Source of the DNA: Natronosalvus hydrolyticus
GTDB lineage: Archaea > Halobacteriota > Halobacteria > Halobacteriales > Natrialbaceae
Direction: 5' to 3'
NCBI GenBank assembly: GCA_025517525.1
Contig: JAOPJZ010000002.1
Span: 62,001-126,000, forward strand
DNA: 64,000 nt
Below the pieces are notes generated by a model. That model had not been told where the DNA came from. It ran no database searches and worked only from the letters and a program-made list of their open reading frames with translations. Each line of letters opens with the position of its first letter. The stretch's first letter is position 1. Positions 42,161 through 50,991 of the stretch are shown one piece after another. The translations under genes were made by a program, and so were the position numbers.

Positions 42161-43072
42161 ATGACAAAGCGGTACGTCTCGTTGCCTGCGGAAGCCGAGG
42201 GGGCAATGCGTGAGTTCGTGACGGAAGTAGACGAACGCCTCTCGAGCGACGAGGACACCTGTTCGGTTGTTGAAGACGTGCTGCTCGATCTCTCCGGTGA
42301 CCGCGAGGCCTACGAACGCTGGCAGGCGGGCGAGGACGTATCGGTTGCCGAACGCGTGCGACTCCAGAGTTACGACCCGTGTAACACGACCCTCGAGAGC
42401 GAGTACTACGCCGAAAAGGACGAGGAGAAATTCAAGCACTCGAAACACCTCCAGTGGCTCTGGCGCCAGTTCGACAGCCTGCCAATCGCCGACAACGTCG
42501 AGTTTGCGCTTCGTTTCCGGCGTATGCTCGCCGATCACCTGTTCGAAGATTGTGGGGAGAACTGCCGATTTTTCAAAGGAATCACGTTCACCTACGGCCA
42601 CAACATCACGGTCGGCGACAACGTTGTCGTCCACGATGATGTCCATCTCGATGACCGGGGTAAGCTTACCATCGGCGACCGGGTTTCTATCTCTGATGGG
42701 GCACACATCTACAGCCACGACCACGACGTCGTCGACCAGACCGAGGTTCGAAACTACCACACGATCATCGAAGACGACGCCAGAGTCACCTACGACTCGA
42801 TGATTCGTGCTGGCAATAAGGTTGGCGAGAACGCCATCGTCGGTGCTCGAGGCATCGTCCAGCACGACATCCCGGCTCATCACATCGCCGTCGGAATGCC
42901 GGCAAAGAGCGTCAAGATCAAACCGGGATGGGAAGACGTCGCCGTACCGCTCGAAGAGGCGGGCGTCAACCGACAGGACGAACGCCACCTCCCGTACGAA
43001 CTCGAGGACGAACTCGAGGTGTTCGACGAGTTTCAGCGGGTGTTCGACGTGCCCGAGGCAGGGAGCCGATAA
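42161..43072 (+). CDS. Left-handed beta-helix acyltransferase (NodL/LacA-type)
   Basis: 303 aa from MTKRYVSLPAEAEG. A helical N-terminal domain of about 120 residues precedes hexapeptide repeats (ITFTYGHNITVGDNVVVHDD, LTIGDRVSISDGAHIYSHDH, IRAGNKVGENAIVGARGIV) and ends VGMPAKSVKIKPGWEDV, the usual exit of LbH acetyltransferases. The His in YSHDHDV is at the place of the catalytic His. It probably transfers an acetyl group from acetyl-CoA to a sugar or amino-sugar. The N-terminal domain is larger than in LacA and typical of haloarchaeal members. Alternative starts at 42083 and 42134 are less protein-like. Confidence 0.85.
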   Translation: MTKRYVSLPAEAEGAMREFVTEVDERLSSDEDTCSVVEDVLLDLSGDREAYERWQAGEDVSVAERVRLQSYDPCNTTLESEYYAEKDEEKFKHSKHLQWLWRQFDSLPIADNVEFALRFRRMLADHLFEDCGENCRFFKGITFTYGHNITVGDNVVVHDDVHLDDRGKLTIGDRVSISDGAHIYSHDHDVVDQTEVRNYHTIIEDDARVTYDSMIRAGNKVGENAIVGARGIVQHDIPAHHIAVGMPAKSVKIKPGWEDVAVPLEEAGVNRQDERHLPYELEDELEVFDEFQRVFDVPEAGSR

Positions 43073-43193
43073 CTGGGATTAGTGGGCAATAGCCGTTGGT
43101 TTTCGTGACATATTTTCGACGGTGAGTCTCTCTCATTGCGAGCAGTCGGGTAATAATCAAGAGGGTTGAGAACATATCACACAGTAAAGGTCA

Positions 43194-43523
43194 ATGGCTC
43201 CCTGGGAGTGGCTCATCGGATACGTAGTTCTGTTCGCCCTGCTCCACGTGTTGCTGTATTACGCCTACGTCCGCCGGAACGGCAGCACTGGAACGACTGC
43301 CTCGGCGTCCTATCCCGAGGGCGACGGTGCCCCACTGCACAGTCCACCTCGAGTTGACGGTTACAGCCAGCACGGGGCCGAGGACCCGCCGCCAGAACCC
43401 GATATCGACGGCGAGCCGCTCACCTGTCGCCACTGCGGCGCGGCGAACGAACGCGACCCGACGTTTACGTACTGTCGAATCTGTATCTCGCCGCTCGAGC
43501 AGTACAGTTCACCGCCCGGGTAG
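43194..43523 (+). CDS. Membrane-anchored zinc-ribbon protein (109 aa)
   Basis: One N-terminal helix (LIGYVVLFALLHVLLYYAYV), a P/S/G-rich spacer and a C-terminal zinc ribbon: CRHCGAANERDPTFTYCRIC, a C-x2-C-x14-C-x2-C site. This form is recurrent in haloarchaea (probably DUF7577, from memory). Function unknown; the ribbon faces the cytoplasm if the N-terminus is outside. Confidence 0.7.
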   Translation: MAPWEWLIGYVVLFALLHVLLYYAYVRRNGSTGTTASASYPEGDGAPLHSPPRVDGYSQHGAEDPPPEPDIDGEPLTCRHCGAANERDPTFTYCRICISPLEQYSSPPG

Positions 43524-43543
43524 TCGGCCTCTCCGGACGTCGA

Positions 43544-44308
43544 TCAGGCCAGCGCGTCGGCTAGCGTCTCGAGGTGGTCGACGCCGACGATGGCCACGAC
43601 TGGACCGTCTTTTCGAAGCGACTCCAGACGCTCGATCATACTCGCTTCGCGAGCTTCGTCGCGGTAGTCGGTGGCACTCGAGTTTCCCTGATCCAGAAAC
43701 AGGTTGACTCCGGCGACGTGATTGCGCTCGTGGGTCGCCTGTGTGGTTGGTGGATCGGTCGGCGAACAACTGTACTCGAGGGGTTCTACACCCGTGAGCG
43801 TCGTTGCCGTCGCGTTCGAAACGGTGGCCGCGATTCGAGAGGAGATTGCGGTGCCCGTCGCCCTGCGAAGACTCGCGAGGAGACGACGTGTCGTCTCGAG
43901 TGAAACGCGTTCGGTGAGCACTCGCGTACAGAGTCGGCGAATCATCGACAAGTTGGGGCCGTCGATGCCGACGATTTCGGGTGCGACCGGTCGCTCATTT
44001 TCGTCTGCCGGTGAAATGTTGACCGTCGCAGCTCGAATTGCGGCTATCATCTCGCCGCCGACTCGTTCTGGTGGAGCGGAGCGACGGGCCTCGCGCCGGT
44101 ACAGTGGCACGGCCGCAGGCGGTAACTCGAGTGCGAGCGTTTTCGGGTGAATCGCCTCGAGGATTCGTTCGACGCGGCCGATGCTGGACGGATGGTCGTG
44201 GACGACGCCGACGAGGACCAGTGGTGGCGTGCCGGGGAGTTTTCGACAGAATTGGTCGGTAATTCGCGGGTCTTCGAACTGATCGGTGAACGACGCGCCA
44301 GCAGACAT
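43544..44308 (-). CDS. TraB/GumN-like protein
   Basis: 254 aa. The beginning VLVGVVHDHPSSIGRVERIL matches the GxxH-x3-S start of the TraB/PrgY/GumN (Tiki-like) fold, followed by the LALELPPAAVPLYR E-x2-P element; the end VVAIVGVDHLETLADALA gives the second G-x2-H element. These conserved Glu/His residues form the presumed metal site. Unlike the longer haloarchaeal TraB proteins it lacks C-terminal membrane helices, so it may be a soluble, shortened member. Bacterial PrgY inhibits pheromone activity; the archaeal role is not known. Confidence 0.65.
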   Translation of the reverse strand: MSAGASFTDQFEDPRITDQFCRKLPGTPPLVLVGVVHDHPSSIGRVERILEAIHPKTLALELPPAAVPLYRREARRSAPPERVGGEMIAAIRAATVNISPADENERPVAPEIVGIDGPNLSMIRRLCTRVLTERVSLETTRRLLASLRRATGTAISSRIAATVSNATATTLTGVEPLEYSCSPTDPPTTQATHERNHVAGVNLFLDQGNSSATDYRDEAREASMIERLESLRKDGPVVAIVGVDHLETLADALA

Positions 44309-44461
44309 TGACTGAATACGCCTTCGTGTGCGTCCGGATGGGGATTGGGCTGGGCTGGTTCACGTTTTAAGTTTGGCCTCGAGAGGATGTTTCGAGGAAT
44401 GGGCAGGTCGCTCGACAATAAAGGGAATTGTCTTGAGGGATGAGTCCCAAGTAAGAAACGG

Positions 44462-44532
44462 GCGCGGTTGGTCCAGTGGTAGGACATTAGCTTCCCAAGC
44501 TAATAGCCCGGGTTCAATTCCCGGACCGCGCA
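44462..44532 (+). tRNA. tRNA-Gly (anticodon CCC)
   Basis: 71-nt cloverleaf: acceptor GCGCGGT/ACCGCGC, D-stem GTCC/GGAC, anticodon stem TTAGC/GCTAA with loop TTCCCAA (CCC), T-arm CCGGG-TTCAATT-CCCGG, discriminator A, no encoded CCA. Followed by the 3'-end duplication module at 44509-44692. Confidence 0.97.
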
Positions 44533-44692
44533 CTTTTCGACGAACGGACGTGCGGAGAAAATGCGAACTGCGGGAATTGAACCACGCGAGTCGCAGCACC
44601 GAACGGAGTGAGGTGACCGTCTCGCCATCGGGTTCAATTCCCGGACCGCGCATCCTGGGACGAGCAAGCACGCGAGCACAACCCGTAACGTG
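44509..44692. repeat. tRNA-linked 3'-end duplication module (Gly)
   Basis: Direct repeat: 24 bp of the tRNA 3' end at 44509-44532 and again, identical, at 44629-44652 (offset 120). In between, inverted: AAAATGCG (44558-44565) and CGGGAATTGAACC (44571-44583), the reverse complement of downstream T-run plus T-arm, with a 5-nt diverged acceptor part. The T-arm complement is perfect over 13 bp. ACAACCCGTAACGTG at 44678-44692 is identical to the motif at 17311-17325 beside tRNA-Ser. The remaining gap to 44940 is AT-richer and has one bulged hairpin (44757-44783). Confidence 0.75.
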
Positions 44693-44949
44693 AAGGATTT
44701 GAATCACTCGAGGGGACACTCGAAAATCGGTTTGACTATCGCCAGGAGAAAGCATTACTACATAAATCAAATCATTTAGTAGTGAATACATATCAAACAC
44801 TATGGAAACCAAACCAAAGTAGGCATACCGCCGGATTCGAATTCGATACCAACATCATTGGCAACAGGCCAACGCTGTAAACCGTACACACGTCCACTTT
44901 TTCGATCCTAACCGAGCCTATTAGTCGCTCTCGAGCCTACGTGTCCCCA

Positions 44950-45744
44950 ATGATCGACTTGCGATTTTCGGAGGCGGAACTCGAGGCGCGACGGGACCAT
45001 CTGACGACCTTTATTCGAGAGCGGACGGCGGCCGCTGGTGTCGATGACGTTGTCCTCGGACTCTCCGGTGGCATCGACAGCACGACCGTGGCCTATCTGG
45101 CCGTCGAAGCGCTGGGGGCCGAGCACGTCCACGGCCTCGTGCTTCCGGCACGGGTGAGCAGTGAGGACAACATGAGCGACGCCGAACGGGTTGCCCGGGA
45201 CCTCGAGATCAGTTACGACGTGTTCGAGGTCGAACCCGTCATCGAGACGCTGCTCGAGGCCTATCCGGCGGCCGAAGGCGACCACGAGGCGGTGGGCAAT
45301 GCGCGAGCGCGAGTCCGTGCGGTGTTCAACTATCTGGTCGCCAACCACGACGGCCGGCTCGTGCTGGGGACGGGTAACCGGAGCGAAGCCGCGGTGGGCT
45401 ACTTTACGAAGTACGGCGACGGCGCGGTCGACTGCCATCCGATCGGCAATCTCTACAAAGGGCAGGTCCGACAGCTGGCTGCCTCGATGGGCGTTCCCGA
45501 GGATCTGGTCACCAAAACGCCGACTGCCGAACTATGGGCCGACCAGACGGACGAAGACGAACTGGGTATCGACTACGACACGCTCGATTCGATTCTCGCC
45601 ACGCACATCGACGGCCGGCTCTCGAAAGCCTCGACGGCGAGGTTGCTCGAGGTCGACAAAGAGACCGTCGAAATGGTCCGTGGGTTGTACGCCACGAGCG
45701 AGCACAAGCGAAACGTGCCACCAGCGCCAGAGCCACTCGAATAA
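44950..45744 (+). CDS. nadE: NAD(+) synthetase, ammonia-dependent
   Basis: Amidates deamido-NAD with ammonia and ATP, the last step of NAD synthesis. 264 aa from ATG 44950 (MIDLRFSEAELEA); GTG 44941 is an alternative. PP-loop VVLGLSGGIDSTTVAYLAVE, the adenylate-binding part LPARVSSEDNMSDAERVA, LGTGNRSEAAVGYFTKYGDG and the metal-binding KTPTAELWADQTDEDELGI. There is no glutaminase domain, so it is the short archaeal form using free ammonia. Single gene, convergent with dnaG. Confidence 0.95.
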   Translation: MIDLRFSEAELEARRDHLTTFIRERTAAAGVDDVVLGLSGGIDSTTVAYLAVEALGAEHVHGLVLPARVSSEDNMSDAERVARDLEISYDVFEVEPVIETLLEAYPAAEGDHEAVGNARARVRAVFNYLVANHDGRLVLGTGNRSEAAVGYFTKYGDGAVDCHPIGNLYKGQVRQLAASMGVPEDLVTKTPTAELWADQTDEDELGIDYDTLDSILATHIDGRLSKASTARLLEVDKETVEMVRGLYATSEHKRNVPPAPEPLE

Positions 45745-45850
45745 GCTCGAGAGGTCACTCAGCGTGTTTCTCAAGTGACGATAGACAAAGATGGTGAATC
45801 CCGGATTGTGACTCGAGCGACGACACGGAACCGCTCGACGCCAAACCGAT

Positions 45851-47272
45851 CTACGGTGGTGAACTCGCCACGTCGTCAATGGCGTAGACCTGAACTGAGG
45901 ATGGCCGTTTGGTAAACTGTCCGAGCGACCGGGCGATGATCCGGTCGACACCCGCGTCGGCTGCGATGTCGAGGAGCTGTTGGCTCAGAATACCGTCGAG
46001 GACGATCGTCGACGGTACCTCCACGTCGTCAGCAACCGCGTCCTCGAGCAGGTCGTCGACGGCGCTGGCGTCGGCTTCCTCGAGCACGCCTCCCTCGGCG
46101 TCGAGCAGTCTGACCGTCTCGGTCTGGGCGCGGATCACGTCCGTCGCGTGTTCGTACAGGGTAAGTGGCTCCGATTCGGCCGGTGGCTCGTTCGTGGCTG
46201 TCGACGCCGTTCGAGAGTCCTCGTCAATCTGTGTGGTCGCGTTTGGGTGTGGGTCCGGTACGCCGGGGGTTTCGGCCGGTGCATCTACCGTCTCTGTTGC
46301 CGCATTCGCGGCGTGTTCGCGGGCGTCGCTCTCATCGGAATCCGTCACGTCCGCTGGCGCTCGGGCGGTTCCGTTCCCGTCCGCGTTTGCCGTCGTCGAA
46401 TCGACCCCCGCTGGGGCTGGTGTGACACTGCCGTCTGTCGCCGGAATGGCGTCTCGAGGCGTGCTCGAGCCGGCAACCGACTCGTAGGGAACTTTGTTTC
46501 GAAGCGCGGTGAACAACTGCGTGTGATCGAGGTCCTCGACGGAGCTGTCTGCGGGCGCAAAGGTGACGTAATCGATGTTGCCGACCTGGGCGAGTTCCTC
46601 GAGGATGAGGTCGCCGCCGCGGTCGCCATCGAGAAACGCCGTGACTGTCCGGTGTCTGGTGAGTTCGGCGACCGCGTCGGGAACGTTCGTCCCTTCGACG
46701 GCGATGGCGTTTTTCACGCCGTATTTCAGCAGGGTCAGCACGTCGGCACGGCCTTCGACGATGATGATGGCATCGCTGTCGGTGACTCGAGGCCCGGCCG
46801 GCAGCCCTTCGTACTCCGTGATGTCCTCGACGCGAACGTATTCGCGGACTTCAGCCAGGATTTCCTCAGAGGACATGACCGAGTCGTCGAAGCCCGTCCG
46901 CAGGAGTTCTTTGGCCCGATCGACGACGTCCCTTCGTTTGGCTGCTCTGACGTCTTCGATGTCTTCGACCTCGAGGCTGGCGTGACAGGGACCGACCCGG
47001 GTGATCGTCTCGAGAGAGGCAGCGAGCGTTGCGGTTTCGACCTTGTCGAGGCTGGTGGCGATAGTCAGGCTGCCACTGGAAGTGCCGCCAGCGCTCGTAA
47101 TTTCGACGTCGATACGGCCGACTTTCTGTGATTGGCGAAGATCGCGGAGGTCGAGTTCGTCGCCCAGCAGACCTTCAGTTTGCCCGAAGATGGCTCCGAC
47201 GACGTCACTGCGTTCGACCACCCCGTCGGCGGTGACGTTCGCGCGGATGAGATATTTTGCAGTGTCTTCCAT
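45851..47272 (-). CDS. dnaG: DnaG-type primase / exosome-associated protein
   Basis: 473-aa archaeal DnaG. Conserved N-terminal domain (MEDTAKYLIRANVTADGVVE). TOPRIM domain at about 170-250 with the acidic residues in DAIIIVEGRADVLTLLKYG and VTAFLDGDRGGDLILEEL. In archaea this protein shows primase-like activity in vitro and is a stable subunit of the RNA exosome. Residues about 270-370 form an A/D/T/P-rich low-complexity insertion typical of haloarchaea. The C-terminal domain (LTLYEHATDVIRAQTETVRL) is conserved. Start at 47272. Confidence 0.95.
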   Translation of the reverse strand: MEDTAKYLIRANVTADGVVERSDVVGAIFGQTEGLLGDELDLRDLRQSQKVGRIDVEITSAGGTSSGSLTIATSLDKVETATLAASLETITRVGPCHASLEVEDIEDVRAAKRRDVVDRAKELLRTGFDDSVMSSEEILAEVREYVRVEDITEYEGLPAGPRVTDSDAIIIVEGRADVLTLLKYGVKNAIAVEGTNVPDAVAELTRHRTVTAFLDGDRGGDLILEELAQVGNIDYVTFAPADSSVEDLDHTQLFTALRNKVPYESVAGSSTPRDAIPATDGSVTPAPAGVDSTTANADGNGTARAPADVTDSDESDAREHAANAATETVDAPAETPGVPDPHPNATTQIDEDSRTASTATNEPPAESEPLTLYEHATDVIRAQTETVRLLDAEGGVLEEADASAVDDLLEDAVADDVEVPSTIVLDGILSQQLLDIAADAGVDRIIARSLGQFTKRPSSVQVYAIDDVASSPP

Positions 47273-47551
47273 GGGAGATCTGCCCCGTTTTGGGACGTGG
47301 TGACGCGGGGAAACGCGTGCATAGACCGTCTACTTACTATGTGGACAGTCGGAGGCAAATACCTGTTGACCGGCAGTTCCGCGGGCCGAAAGACGAAGGC
47401 GCCGGTCCTACGGAGTACTGTCTCTGTGTGCAGTAATCGACATACTGTGCCGAACATCATCGATTCGGGAGGACAGTTGCCCGTTCATACTGCCGGACAG
47501 AAATCAATGAAAGGAGTTCGCCGAATGGTCGCGGCGGATCTACAATAAGTA

Positions 47552-48835
47552 TTAGTCCGCCGGCGTCGTCTCCGGTCCATCACCCTCGCTCGAGGGCTCG
47601 AGCCCCTGTATGTGCCGAATCCGGTCTGGAATCGGCGGGTGCGTGTAGTGGAACGTGGCATACAAGGGGTGTGGGAAGGGATTCGAGAGGTTCTCGCTGG
47701 TAAGCCGACACAGTGCGTTTACGAGGGGGCTCCCGCTGCCCATCACGTCGGTCGCGAAGGCGTCGGCTTCGCGTTCGTGGGCTAGCGAGAGTTTGTTCTC
47801 GAGCGGGCTCGAGAGCTTCGCCAGCGGCTGGACCCAGAGTGCGCCGACGGTGAGGCCGACGTACGCCGTTTCGGGCAGCGCGAACATTGCGTACAGCCAG
47901 GTCGTCTCGAGCAACAGCCAGAGGGCGCCAAGCATAATCCCGACGCGAAGCGTACCGACGCCGAACTGTTTCCAGATGTGTGCGCGTTTCCAGTGGGCGA
48001 GTTCGTGTGCCAGGACGGCTTCGATCTCCTCGAGGTTCATCTGTTCGACCAGGGTATCGAAGAGGACGACGCGTTTGGTTCGCCCGAAGCCAACGAAGTA
48101 AGCGTTCGAGTGGCCCGACCGTTTGCTGGCGTCCATGACGTAGATACCGTCACAGGAGAACCCTGCGCGTTCGAAGACGCGCTCGACGGCGTCCCGGAGC
48201 TCCCCTGCCTCGACGGGTTCGAAGTCGTTGAACAGCGGGGCGATCACGCGCGGATACAGCACCAACATTGTCAGGGAGAACGCAACGTACAGTCCCAGTG
48301 CCGCCAGCGGCCAGTAGGTAGGGACGACCGAGATGAACCACAGAATACCTCCTGCAAGGAGTCCGGTAATGACGACGCCGATGAGCGTCCCGAGCACGAG
48401 GTCTTTGACGAACAGGGCGGGTGTGGACTCGTTGAAGTCGAACCGCTCCTCGACGACGAATGTGCTGTAGAGGTCGAACGGGATCGAGAGTACCTGGAGG
48501 GCAACGACGACGCCGGCGAAAAAGAGGACGCCGGTGACGACGGGGCCGTAGCCGAGTCCCTCGAGGGCTTCGACGATCCAGGCGAGCCCGCCGCTGTAGA
48601 GGAGCGCCAGGATCGCCACCACGGTGACCCACGTCTGGACCTGTCCCAGACGCGTTTTGGCCCACTGGTAGGCGGCCACGCGATCGAGGTCGTCGAACCC
48701 CAGCCGATCTTCGACCCACTCCCGTTCGCGCTCGAGCATCCGTTCGCCGTAGCGAACGTTCACGATCGAGAGCGCACTGAAAAACGCCGTCGTCCCGACG
48801 AACAGGACGAGAAAGGCGACGTGAAATTCGAGCAT
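47552..48835 (-). CDS. M48-family membrane metalloprotease (Ste24-like)
   Basis: 427 aa. Zinc protease with motif EAVLAHELAHWKRAH (HExxH, about residue 280) and the third ligand in AHEREADAFATDVMG. Four N-terminal and two central helices as in Ste24/CAAX prenyl proteases, and the Ste24-type 'SKRSGHSNAYFVGFG' before the active site. Eukaryotic Ste24 clips prenylated CAAX proteins; archaea lack that pathway in full, so a general role in membrane protein quality control is more likely. Single gene. Confidence 0.92.
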   Translation of the reverse strand: MLEFHVAFLVLFVGTTAFFSALSIVNVRYGERMLEREREWVEDRLGFDDLDRVAAYQWAKTRLGQVQTWVTVVAILALLYSGGLAWIVEALEGLGYGPVVTGVLFFAGVVVALQVLSIPFDLYSTFVVEERFDFNESTPALFVKDLVLGTLIGVVITGLLAGGILWFISVVPTYWPLAALGLYVAFSLTMLVLYPRVIAPLFNDFEPVEAGELRDAVERVFERAGFSCDGIYVMDASKRSGHSNAYFVGFGRTKRVVLFDTLVEQMNLEEIEAVLAHELAHWKRAHIWKQFGVGTLRVGIMLGALWLLLETTWLYAMFALPETAYVGLTVGALWVQPLAKLSSPLENKLSLAHEREADAFATDVMGSGSPLVNALCRLTSENLSNPFPHPLYATFHYTHPPIPDRIRHIQGLEPSSEGDGPETTPAD

Positions 48836-48860
48836 ACGCGACTCGAGTCACGCAGGACGG

Positions 48861-49352
48861 TTAACGGTTATCACTGGCGTTATTCACACTCCGGTCGGGA
48901 ACGGCTGTGGGCTTGACGACGCGGAACCGGTCTTTTCCGTGGCGCTCGAGCACCGACGGCTCGCGCAGGCTCACGACTCTCCCGGTGGGGTTTCGGTCGA
49001 TTTCGGCCCGCGCGTCGACGGCCTCGAGCGTTCCGAGCAACTGCGCGGAGGGCGGTTTCTGGGCGGCTCCACAGTCGTAAATGGTGAGCAGGCCGCGCCC
49101 GCTCGAGTCAGAGCTGGCGGTATTCGAATCCGTGTCAGGGTCGGTGGTATCCGAACCCGTGTCGGGGTCGGTGGTATCCGAACCCGTGTCGGCGGTACCT
49201 AGACCGGCACCATTGCTGGTGGCATCCGACATCGCCTCCTCGTCGCGTTCGTACACCACGATGTGGGCGTGCTGGGGCAGATACCATCGGACTGGCTCGT
49301 TCGCACTCGAGTCGGCCCCACCCTCGTCGTCGGCGGGAACGAGATGGTTCAT
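48861..49352 (-). CDS. Haloarchaeal hypothetical protein with short internal repeats (163 aa)
   Basis: Starts MNHLVPADDEGGADSSANEP. An N-terminal segment RWYLPQHAHIVVYERDEE is separated by a low-complexity DTGSDTTDP repeat region (encoded by 27-bp DNA repeats) from a C-terminal part LLTIYDCGAAQKPPSAQLLG...VVSLREPSVLERHGKDRFRVV. No domain recognised. The segments either side of the repeats look folded, so the repeat is a linker. Confidence 0.55.
   Translation of the reverse strand: MNHLVPADDEGGADSSANEPVRWYLPQHAHIVVYERDEEAMSDATSNGAGLGTADTGSDTTDPDTGSDTTDPDTDSNTASSDSSGRGLLTIYDCGAAQKPPSAQLLGTLEAVDARAEIDRNPTGRVVSLREPSVLERHGKDRFRVVKPTAVPDRSVNNASDNR
49120..49200. repeat. 27-bp tandem repeat, three units
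   Basis: Units at 49120-49146, 49147-49173 and 49174-49200 (last one diverging at its end). In frame within the 163-aa protein; codes for the DTGSDTTDP-type linker. Confidence 0.85.
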
Positions 49353-49494
49353 ACTCGAGGGCATGGTTTCCGGGAGCATAACTGCTGGCTCGTCGGGGTC
49401 GCGCCGGTGTCGAGTTGCGAGTCTCGAGTTGGTACGACACGGAGGCTCAGTTGGTCGAACTCGAGTTTGTCGGTGAGGGGGTCGATACACTCGT

Positions 49495-50886
49495 TCAATC
49501 GGCCGTTCCCGACTCCTCGAGGGTCGCCCGCGTGGACGCTTCCTCGAGCAACGGCGTCCCGTCGGCTTTCGGCCCGAGCTGTGGGCCGAAGGGCGGGTCG
49601 TCGGGGTCGATAACGCGTCTGGATTCGTAGTCCGTCGAGCGTTCGACGGGAACCCGTCCGATGGAGCTAATCAACTCGACGTAGTCGGCAAACGAGCGGA
49701 ACTCGCCGTGTTCGCCGCCAGCACGGGTCGTAATCTCCTCGGAGAGGATCGTTCCCATGAAATCGTCGGCCCCGCAGTTGAGCATCTTCAACCCGCCTTC
49801 GTCGCCGTATTTCACCCACGAGGACTGGATGTGGTCGATGTTGTCCAGAAACAGTCGCGAGACGGCGATCATGAGTTCGTCTTCGTCCCGACTCGCCCCG
49901 CCGTCGACGACGCCGTGTTCGTACAGCGGCGTGTTCTGGTGAACGAACGAGAGTGGGACGAACTCGGTGATCGCGCCGTCGATGCGTTCCTGTAACTGGC
50001 GCACCTGCTCGAGATGCATGACGCGATGGGCCTCGTTCTCGACGTGTCCGTACATAATCGTCGCCGTCAGGCCGAGGCCGACGTTCGCCGCGGCTTCCAT
50101 CGCTTCGAGCCAGTCTTCGGTGCGGATTTTTCCGGGGCAGATGACGTCGCGAACCTCGTCGACGAGGATTTCGGCCGCTGTCCCCGGCACCGTATCGAGT
50201 CCCGCATCCTGCAGTCGACCGTACACTTCCTCGTAGGACCAGTCTGTGCCCCGTCGGGCGTGATACCCTTCCTCGGGCGTCATCGAGTGGACGTGTACCC
50301 CGTCGACGCTCATCGCTTCGAGCTGGTCGACGTACGTGCCCGGATCCACCGCGTACCGTTCGGGCGGCACGTAGTTGACCGCTTTCGGGTCCGGGTGGGC
50401 CTCGAGGATCTCGAGGTGCTCGTCGTCGAGTGCGAAGCCAGGGTGGAGACCCGATACCGAACACACCTCGTAGATTCCGCGTTCGACGGCTCCACTGACG
50501 ATTTCGCGCGATTCGGCGGGGGTCTTGGTGAATCCCGCCGTCTCGGGACCGTCGTACTCGCGCTCGAACGTGTGGGCCGTGTCTTTGAAGTTACAGAACA
50601 GACAGCCGACGTTGCAGGCCGTCGTCACGTTGTTGTTCAGATTCGCGATGAACGTGACCTCCTCACCGACGACTTCGGCGCGACGTCGGTCGGCCGCCTC
50701 GAGGACCAGTTCCTTCCGGTGACGGTCGATGTCCTCGCTTTCAGTCCCGGTTGTGAGCAACTCGATGCCATCGGCGACAGTCAGTCGTTTGCCGTTACGG
50801 GCTTTTTCGAGTGCGTTCTCGAACGATTGGTCGGTTGCGGGAACGTGTTCGAACGCGAGGTCGTCGTCGGTCACCGGTCTCTCCAT
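49495..50886 (-). CDS. cofH: CofH, radical SAM FO synthase subunit 2 (coenzyme F420)
   Basis: 463 aa from MERPVTDDDLAFEH. Radical SAM enzyme joining tyrosine-derived hydroxybenzyl to 5-amino-6-ribitylaminouracil, which with CofG forms FO, the F420 chromophore. Cluster motif TACNVGCLFCNFKDT (C-x3-C-x2-C). Conserved CofH stretches: ANLNNNVTTACNVGC, EVCSVSGLHPGFALDD, MTPEEGYHARRGTDWSYEE, GTAAEILVDEVRDVICPGKI, FVPLSFVHQNTPLY. The partner cofG is not in the window. Single gene, upstream of nothing obviously related; F420 is common in haloarchaea. Confidence 0.93.
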   Translation of the reverse strand: MERPVTDDDLAFEHVPATDQSFENALEKARNGKRLTVADGIELLTTGTESEDIDRHRKELVLEAADRRRAEVVGEEVTFIANLNNNVTTACNVGCLFCNFKDTAHTFEREYDGPETAGFTKTPAESREIVSGAVERGIYEVCSVSGLHPGFALDDEHLEILEAHPDPKAVNYVPPERYAVDPGTYVDQLEAMSVDGVHVHSMTPEEGYHARRGTDWSYEEVYGRLQDAGLDTVPGTAAEILVDEVRDVICPGKIRTEDWLEAMEAAANVGLGLTATIMYGHVENEAHRVMHLEQVRQLQERIDGAITEFVPLSFVHQNTPLYEHGVVDGGASRDEDELMIAVSRLFLDNIDHIQSSWVKYGDEGGLKMLNCGADDFMGTILSEEITTRAGGEHGEFRSFADYVELISSIGRVPVERSTDYESRRVIDPDDPPFGPQLGPKADGTPLLEEASTRATLEESGTAD

Positions 50887-50991
50887 CGTCGCAACGATGC
50901 GCGTAGACAGGCAAAAGCGTGCTGGAAGCGGCCGCCTACGAGATGAGCGACTGACAGTACACTCGAGGTGGACCACGACCGTGAGTGGACA

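Noticed and set aside
44801..44821. Mini-frame METKPK in the AT-rich gap after tRNA-Gly
   Set aside because: Six codons, no promoter or conservation argument.
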